From: Streptomyces parvus
GTDB taxonomy: Bacteria > Actinomycetota > Actinomycetes > Streptomycetales > Streptomycetaceae
Direction: 5' to 3'
Assembly (NCBI RefSeq): GCF_014648875.1
Contig: NZ_BMRY01000020.1
Coordinates: 1 to 47,997 of the forward strand
Length of the DNA: 47,997 nt
Position 1 is the first letter of the stretch. Every line of letters starts with the position of its first letter. The translations under genes and the position numbers were made by a program. The notes beneath the pieces were generated by a model. It made no database searches and was not told the DNA's origin. It was given only the letters and a program-made list of their open reading frames with translations. This document shows, piece by piece, positions 20,501 to 29,500 of the stretch.

Positions 20501-23500
20501 AGCGGCAGGAGGTCCAGTGCGCCGGTGTTGAAGAGGTCGAGGATGTCGGTGAGGATCTCCCGGACCCGGTCGGGTCCGGCCTCGGCGGGGTTGAAGGCCT
20601 GGTAGCGGACGCCCGGGTGGTCGGCTGCGACCTGTGCGGCGTCGCGGAGGTCGGTGCGGCTCAGGTCGGCGAACCGGCCGCCGTCGCCGAGGAGGCGCAG
20701 GGACGCGTCGACGAATTCGCCCGCGAGGGAGTTCAGTACCACGTTCACGCCGCGGTCGCCGGCGGCGGCCCGGAAGCGCTCTTCGAAGCCCAGGTCGCGG
20801 GAGGAGGCGATGTGTGTGTCGTCGAGGCCGGCGGCGCGCAGGGTGTCCCATTTGGTGGGTTTGGCGGTGCCGAACACTTCCAGGCCGAGGTGGCGGGCGA
20901 GTTGTACCGCTGCCATGCCTACGCCGCCCGCTGCGGAGTGCACGAGTACCGATTCGCCCGGCTGGGCGTCGGCCACGTCCACCAGCCCGTAGTAGGCGGT
21001 GGCAAAGGCGACCGGTACGCCGGCGGCTTGGGCGAAGGTCCAGCCGGTGGGTATGGGGGCCAGCAGTCGGTGGTCGGTGATCGCGCCGGAGGCTATGCCG
21101 CCGGTGAAGAATCCGAAGACGCGGTCGCCGACGGCGAGTTCGGAGACGTCGGGGCCGGTCTCGGTCACGATGCCGGCTGCTTCGGCGCCCATCTGCGCCT
21201 GGTCCGGGTACATGCCGAGCGCGAGCAGTACGTCGCGGAAGTTGACGCCGGCTGCGCGTACGGCGACCCGTACCTGGCCGGCGGTGAGGGGGGCGTCGGG
21301 GACGGGGATCAGCGCCAGGTTGTCGAGGGTTCCCTCGTCGGTGACGTCCAGTCGCCAGGCTGCGGGTCCGGCGGGGAGGGTCAGGCCGTCGTCGGTGTGG
21401 GGGCGGGCGAGGCGGGGCGCCCAGGCCTCGCCGTCGCGTACGGCGAGCTGTGGTTCGCCGTCGATGAGGGCCCAGGTGGGCCAGGTGTCGTCGTCGGTGG
21501 AGGCGGGGTCGCGGTCCAGCAGGACGATACGGCCGGGGTGTTCGGACTGTGCGGAGCGCAGCAGGCCCCAGGCCGCCGCTCCGGCGAGGTCGGTCACCCT
21601 CTGGCCGGGCAGGGCGGGGACGGCCCCGCGGGTGAGGACCACCAGACGGGTGTCGAGGTAGCGGTCGTCGGCGAGCCAGTTCTGGACGGTGCGGAGCACG
21701 TCGCAGGTGGTGCGGTGGACGGTGTCCGCCGACAGGTTCGTTGCGGGCGGGGGGTCGGGGAGGGTGAGGACGGCGACGGGTGGTGCGGTGGCGGTCTGCG
21801 GGGTCGGTCCGGCGGGGTCGAGGCGCAGCCATGGGGAGGTGTCGGGCGGGGTGGTGCCGGGGTCGGGGAGCCTGGTCCAGTCGACGGTGAACAGGGCGTC
21901 GCGCAGGTGCTGTTCGCCGGTCTGCCGGAGGGTGTCGGGGGTGATCTCGCGCAGGACGAGGGTGTCGATGGTGACGACGGGGGCGCCGGTGGGGTCGGTG
22001 GCCCGTACGTTGAGGCCGTCGGGGGTGGTGGTGAGTACGACGCGGAGCACGGTCGCTTCGGTGGCGTGGAGTGCGACGCCGTTCCATGCGAAGGGGAGCC
22101 GGGTGCCGGTCGTGGTGTCGGTGTCGGCGGTGACCGCGGCGGCGTGCAGGGCCGCGTCCAGCAGTGCGGGGTGGATGCCGAATCCCGCGGCGTCGGCTGT
22201 TTCGGGGAGTTCCACCTCGGCGTAGAGGGTGTCGCCGTCGCGCCAGAGGGCCCGCAGGCCCTGGAACGCCGGGCCGTAGCCGTAGCCGGCATCCGCCAGT
22301 CCGTCATAGAAGCCGGTCACGTCCACCGGTTGTGAGCCCGGGGGCGGCCAGGGCGTCGACTCCGCGGGGACGGTCGCGGGGGTCTCGCCCAGCAGGCCGG
22401 TCGCGTGGCATTCCCATGCGGCGTCGTCGGAGGGCCGGGAGAACACCTCGACGGGGCGGTCCCCGGTTTCGTCGGGGGTGCCGACGGTGACCTGGAGGGC
22501 GACACCGGTCCGGGTGGGGAGTGCCAGCGGTTTCTGAAGGATCAGTTCGCGCAGGAATCCGGTGCCGACCTGGTCGCCGGCGCGGAGTGCCATCTCCGCG
22601 AAGGCGGTGCCGGGTACGAGTGTCTGTCCCCCTACCGTGTGGTCCTGGAGCCATGGGTGTGACGACTGCGACAGTCGTCCCGTCAGTACGGCGCCGCCGG
22701 TCGGCAGGCCGACGGACGCGCCCAGCAGGTGGTTGTCCAGGCTTTCCTGTCCTACGGCCGACACGTCTCCGGATGCCACCGGGCGGGGCCAGTAGCGTTC
22801 GTGTTGGAAGGCGTATGCCGGGAGTTCCACACGATCTCCGGCCGGTACGACCGACGTCCAGTCGACCTCGACCCCCGCGACCCAGGCCTCGGACAACGCG
22901 GTCAGGAAACGCTCCTCACCACCCTCGCCCCGGCGCAGCGAACCCACCACCACCACATCCGTGTCCGCCGCCTCCGCCGTCTCCTGAACACCAACCGCCA
23001 GCACAGGATGCGGACTGCACTCCACGAACACCGACCGCCCATCGGCCAGCAGAGCACGCGTGACGTCCTCGAACCGCACCGTCGAACGCAGATTCTCGAA
23101 CCAGTACCCCGCACCCATCGACGCCGTATCGACCGGAGCACCCGTCACCGTCGAATACAACGGCACACTCGACGACACCGGACTCACACCCGCAAGATCC
23201 GACAGGATCCGCCCCCGCAACTCCTCCACCTGCACCGAATGCGAGGCATAGTCCACCGGAACACGACGCGCCCTCACCCCCCGCACCTCACACAACCCCA
23301 GCAACTCCTCCAACACCTCCGGCCGCCCCGACACCACCGTCGACCCCGGACCATTGGCCGCCGCCACCGACAACCCCCCACCCACACCACCGATCAGACC
23401 CTCAACCACACCCCGGCCCGCAGCGACCGACACCATCCCCCCACCACCCGCCAACGCCAGAATCGCCCGGCTCCGCAACGCCACCACCCGGGCCCCGTCC

Positions 23501-26500
23501 TCCAACGACAGACCACCCGCCACCACCGCCGCAGCGATCTCCCCCTGCGAATGACCCACCACCGCCGACGGCACCACCCCACAAGCAGCCCACAACCGCC
23601 CCAACGACACCATCACCGCCCACAACACCGGCTGCACCACATCCACCCGGGACAGCACACCCTCATCACCACTCTCGATCACCTCCAGCAACGACCAGTC
23701 CACCCACCGCCCCAAAGCCCGCTCACACTCCACCAACGACTCCCGGAACACCACCGACCAACCCGCCAGCTCACGCCCCATCCCCACCCACTGCGAACCC
23801 TGACCCGGAAAAACGAACACCACGTCACGCCCACCGGTGACCACGCCCCGCACGGAACCGGCGGACGCCCCCTCGATCACCGAGCCCAGGCCCTCCACCG
23901 CGCCGTTTCGGTCGGCGGCCAGCACCACCGCGCGGTGTTCCAGTCCTGCCCGTGACAGCAACGAGCTTGCGACATCCGACAGTTGGGGTGCGGAATCACC
24001 CGTCACAAGGTCCCGCAGCCGGTTCGCCTGTCCCGCAAGGGCCGCTTCCGTCTTCGCCGACAGCAGCAGGGGCACCACCCCGGAACCCTCCCCGGCCTCC
24101 GGCACCACGACCGGCACCGCGACGGGCACCGGCTGCGCCTGCTCGATGATCACATGCGCGTTCGTACCACTCATCCCGAACGACGACACACCCGCCCGAC
24201 GCACACGACCCGTCTCCGGCCACACCCGCGACTCCACCGCCAGCCTCACCCCACCCGCCGACCAGTCCACATGCGACGACGGCTCATCAACATGCAACGT
24301 CGCCGGAACCACCCCGGCCCGCACCGCCTCCACCATCTTGATCACACCCGCCACCCCGGCAGCCGACTGCGTATGACCGATGTTCGACTTCACCGAACCC
24401 AGCCACAACGGACGCTCCACATCCCGGCCCCGGCCATAGACCGCCAACAACGCCTGCGCCTCGATCGGATCACCCAGACGGGTCCCCGTGCCATGCGCCT
24501 CCACCACATCCACATCCGACGCCTCAAGACGTGCATTGGCCAGGGCCTGCCGGATCACCCGCTCCTGGGACGGGCCATTGGGCGCCGTCAGACCGTTCGA
24601 CGCACCGTCCTGATTGACAGCACTCCCCCGCACCACCGCCAGCACCTCATGCCCCAGACGCTCGGCGTCCGACAGGCGCTCCAGCACCAGCACGCCGACA
24701 CCCTCGGACCAACCCGTACCGTCCGCCGCCTCGGCGAACGCCTTGCACCGCCCGTCCCCGGCCAACCCGCCCTGACGGCTGAACTCAGCGAAAATACTCG
24801 TGCCCGCCATCACCGTCACACCACCGGCCAACGCCATGTCACACTCACCACTGCGCAGCGCCTGCACCGCAAGATGAACCGCGACCAACGACGACGAACA
24901 CGCCGTGTCCACCGTCACAGCAGGCCCCTCCAACCCGAACGAGTACGCCACCCGACCCGAGATGACACTGTTGGAACCGCCCGCCAGCACATGCCCCTCC
25001 GCGCTGGTGAAGAGGTCGGTGCCCTGGCCGTAGCCGGATGTCGAGGCGCCGATGAGTACGCCGGTGCGGGTGTGTTTCTGCGAGAGCGGGTCGATGCCGG
25101 CGTGTTCGAAGGCCTCCCAGGCCGCTTCCAGCAGGAGCCGCTGCTGGGGGTCCATCGCCAGCGCCTCGCGGGGTGATATCCCGAAGAGTGCCGCGTCGAA
25201 CTCGGTTGCTCCGTCGACGAATCCGCCGCGGCGGGCGTAGTCGCCGTCGCCGTCCTCGGGCCAGCCGCGGTCGGTGGGGAAGTCGGAGATGACGTCGCGG
25301 CCCGAGGCCACCACGTCCCACAGTTGGCGTGCGGAGTTGGCTCCGCCGGGGTAGCGGCAGCTCATGCCGACGATCGCGATGGGATCGTCGGTGGTCGTGG
25401 CGGTGCGTGCGGAGGTCGCGGCGGCGGCCACGGTGGTGTCGCCGAAGAGCCGGCCGAGGAGGTGGCCGGTCAACTCGATCGGCGTGGGGTGGTCGAAGAC
25501 CAGGGTGGCCGGCAGGGGCAGCCCGGTCTCGGAGGTGAGCACGTTGCGCAGTTCGACCGCGGTCAGCGAGTCGAACCCGAGGTCGCGGAAGGCGCGACGG
25601 GGCTCGACCACGGCGACGCTCGTATGCCCCAGTACCAGCGCGGTGCGGGCGCGGACCGCGTCCAGCAGCAGCCGGTGCCGTTCGGACTCGGGAGCGGCGG
25701 TGAGCGCGTCGCGGAGTTCGGTGGACGGGGTGTCGCTGCCGGTGGTCTCCGTGAGCGGTTGCTGCGCGTCGGGGAGTTCGGCGAGCAGGGGGCTCGGGCG
25801 CGCGGAGACGAACGCCGGGGTAAACAGCTTCCAGTCGACGTCGGCGATGCTCACGGTGGTCTCGTCGTGGTCGACGGCGGTCGCGAGTGCCCGGAGGGCG
25901 ACGTTGCGGTCCATCACCGACAGGCCGCGGCGCCGCAGGAAGTCGGCGACCTCGTCGTCGGCGGCCATGCCGACCTCGGCCCACGGTCCCCAGGCGATCG
26001 CGGTTCCGGCCAGGCCTTGGGAGCGGCGGTGCTCCACCAGGGCGTCGAGGAAGGCGTTTCCGGCGGCGTAGGCTCCCTGGCCGCCGCTGCCCCAGGTCGC
26101 GGCGATGGAGGAGAAGACGACGAACAGGTCGAGTCCGTCGGTGAGTTCGTCGAGGAGCACGGCGCCGGTGACCTTGGCGCGCATCACCTCGGCGACCGCC
26201 TTCTCGTCGGTGTCCAGCAGCTGGGCCGAGACTCCGAGGCCGGCGGTGTGCACCACACCGGTGAGGGGGAATTCGGCGGGTACGGCGGCCAGTGCCGCGG
26301 TGAGTGACTCGCGGTCGGCCACGTCGCAGCCGACGACGGTCACCCGGGTGCCCGACGCTTCGAGTTCGGCGGTGAGTTCACTCGCGCCGGGTGCGTCCGT
26401 GCCGCGACGGCTCAGCAGCAGCAGGTGGGGCGCTCCGCGCTGGGCGAGCCATCGGGCGACGTCTCCGCCCAGCCCTCCGGTACCGCCGGTGACCAGTACG

Positions 26501-29500
26501 GTGCCGGTGGCCGTCCAGTGGGGTGCGGAGCCCTGCGGCAGTGGGGCGCGTACGACGCGGCGGCCGTAGGCCTTCCCGTCGCGGAGCGCGACCTGGTCCT
26601 CCTGGGTCGTGCCGCCGAGCAGCGCGGCCAGCCAGTGGCCGGTGGTGGTGTCGCTGTGGGCCGGCAGGTCGATCAGTCCGCCCCAGGTGGCGGGGCGCTC
26701 CAGTGCGGCGACCCGGCCGAGCCCCCACACGGGTGCCTGTTCCGGGTGGAGCAGCGGGTCGCTGTCGCCGGTGGACACCGCGCCGCGGGTGAGGCACCAC
26801 AGGGGGGCGGCGAGTTCGGTGTCGGCCAGTGCCTGGTAGGTGCGGAGCAGCGGTGCGAGTCCGGTGGGGTCCGAGGGTCGTGGGCTGGTGCCGCCCAGGA
26901 GGGTCACGACGCCGTCGGGGGCGGCGGCGGTCAGCCGCCCGGTGAGGGTGGCCCGGTCGTCGTCAGGGGTGAGGGTGAGTTCGGTGACTTCTGCTCCGGC
27001 GGTGCGCAGGGCGTCGGCCACGTCGTGGGCGGGGTCGCTGTCGTCGGTGGTGACGAGGAGCCAGGTTCCGGTGAGGGAGCCGCCGGGGGTGGCGGTCAGG
27101 GGGTTCCATCGCGTCCGGTAGCGCCAGGATTCGAGGGTGGATTCCTGGCGCAGGGACTGTCGCCAGGACGACAGGGCGGGGACGAGGTTCGTCAGGGTTT
27201 CGGGGTCGTCGCGCAGCTGGAGGGTGTCGGCGAGTTCGGTGAGGTCCGCGCGTTCCACCGCCTCCCAGAACCGGTCCTCGTCCGGGGAGGTGGACGGTTG
27301 GGTGGTGTGCGCGTCGGGCGTGGCCTCGGGCCAGTAGCGGCGGCGCTGGAAGGCGTAGGTGGGCAGGTCGATCCTGCGGCCTTCAGGGAGCAGGGTGCGC
27401 CAGTCGACCTCGGCGCCGGAGGTCCAGAGCCGGGCGAGCGCGGTCAGCGCGGTGGTGGTGTCGTCCCGGTCCTTGCGCAGTACGGGTGCGAACACGGCGT
27501 CGGCGGCGGTCTGCTGGGCCATGGCGCAGAGCACTCCGTCGGGGCCCAGTTCCACGAAGCGGGACACGCCCTGTTCCTGCAGTCGTACCACTCCGTCGGC
27601 GAACCGGACCGCGTGCCGTACCTGCCGCACCCAGTATTCCGGGTTGGACATCAGTCCGGGCTCGGCCACGTCGCCGGTGAGGTTGGACACGAGGGGGATG
27701 ACGGGGTCGGCGAAGTCCAGTGCCCGTATCGCGTCGGCGAATTCGGCGAGCATGGGTTCCATCAGGGCGGAGTGGAACGCGTGGGAGACGGTGAGCCGGC
27801 GGGTGCGGCGCCCCTCCCCCGCCCAGCGCGTCGCCAACGCGTCGATCGCGTCCTGGGAGCCGGAGACCACCACCGAGGTGGGGCTGTTGACAGCGGCGAC
27901 GTCGGCTTGGCCGGCGAGGGCGTCGAGGACCTCGCTCTCGGTCGCCTCGACGGCGAGCATCGCGCCGTCCGAGGGCAGTGCTCCCATCAACCGGCCGCGT
28001 GCGGCGACGAGTTGGCAGGCGTGAGGCAGGGAGAGGACTCCGGCGCAGTGCGCGGCGGCTATCTCGCCGACGGAGTGGCCCAGCAGCAGGTCCGGGGCGA
28101 CTCCCCAGGACTCCAGCAGCCGGAAAGCGGCGACCTCGATGGCGAACAGACCGGCCTGCGCCCATGCGGTCCGGTCCAGGTCGGCGCCGCCGTGGAACAC
28201 CATGTCCTTGAGCGGGCGGTCGAGTTTCGGGTCCAGTTGCGCGCACACCGCGTCGAAGGCCGCGGCGAACACCGGGAACGATGTGTACAGTCCGCGGCCC
28301 ATGCCGGCGCGTTGTGCGCCCTGGCCGGTGAAGAGGAAGCCGGTCCTTGCCTCGTGCGCCGTTCCCGTGACCACACCGCCGGCCGGGAGCGCGGCGGCCA
28401 CGTTCTTCAGTCCTTCGCGCAGTTCGGTCTCGTCGGCGCCGAGCACCACGGCGCGCCGTGTCAGCGGGGCCCGGGTCGTGGCGAGCGACCAGGCCACGTC
28501 GGCCGGGTGCTCCGCGTGGTCCGGGAGCCGGTGGGAGAGGCGTTCGGCCTGTGCGCGCAGCGCTTCGGCCGTCTGCGCGGACAGGGGCCAGAGCAGCGGT
28601 CCCGGGAGCGGGTCGGCGGCCGGGTCCGCGGGCTGCTGGGCCGATGCGTCGAGGGCCTGTGCCGGTGCTTCTTCGAGGATCAGGTGGGCGTTGGTGCCGC
28701 TGACGCCGAACGCGGAGACGCCGATCCGGCGTGGCGCGTCGTGGCGGGGCCATGGGCGGGCTTCGGTGAGCAGGCGGACGCCGCCGCCTTCCCAGGTGAC
28801 GTGGGGGGTGGGGGCGTCGGCGTGCAGGGTGCGCGGCAGCATGCTGTTGTGGAGCGCCAGGACGCTCTTGATGACGCCGACCACGCCTGAAGCGGCCTGG
28901 GTGTGGCCGAGGTTGGACTTGGCCGAACCGAGCCACAGGGGTCGGTCGTCGGTACGGTCCTTGCCGTAGGTGTCCTGCAGCGCTTCGAGTTCGATCGGGT
29001 CGCCGAGCGCGGTTCCGGTGCCGTGTGCCTCGACGGCGTCGACGTCGGCGGTGGTGAGCCGGGCGTTGGCGAGTGCCTGTCGGATGACGCGTTGTTGGGA
29101 GGGGCCGTTGGGTGCGGTGAGGCCGTTGGAGGCGCCGTCCTGGTTGACCGCGCTGCCTCGGATGACGGCGAGGACGTCGTGGCCGTTGCGGTGGGCGTCG
29201 GAGAGCCGTTCGATCAGCAGTACGCCGACGCCTTCACTCCAGCCGGTGCCGTCCGCCTCGGCGGCGAACGACTTGCACCGCCCGTCGGAGGCCATGCCGC
29301 CCTGCTTGCCGAATTCGGTGAAGGCCGCCGGGGTGGTGATCACGGCGACGCCGCCGACCAGCGCCCGGCCGCACTCGCCCTGCCGCAGCGCCTGGACCGC
29401 CAGGTGGAGGGCGACCAGGGAGGAGGAGCAGGCGGTGTCCACGGTGACCGCCGGGCCCTCCAGCCCGAACACGTAGGAGAGGCGGCCGGACAGCACGCTG

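Noticed and set aside
17594..22087. Minus-strand open frame of about 1500 codons in another frame of PKS3
   Set aside because: Its translation is Arg/Pro-rich shadow sequence; the PKS frame holds all catalytic motifs through this stretch.
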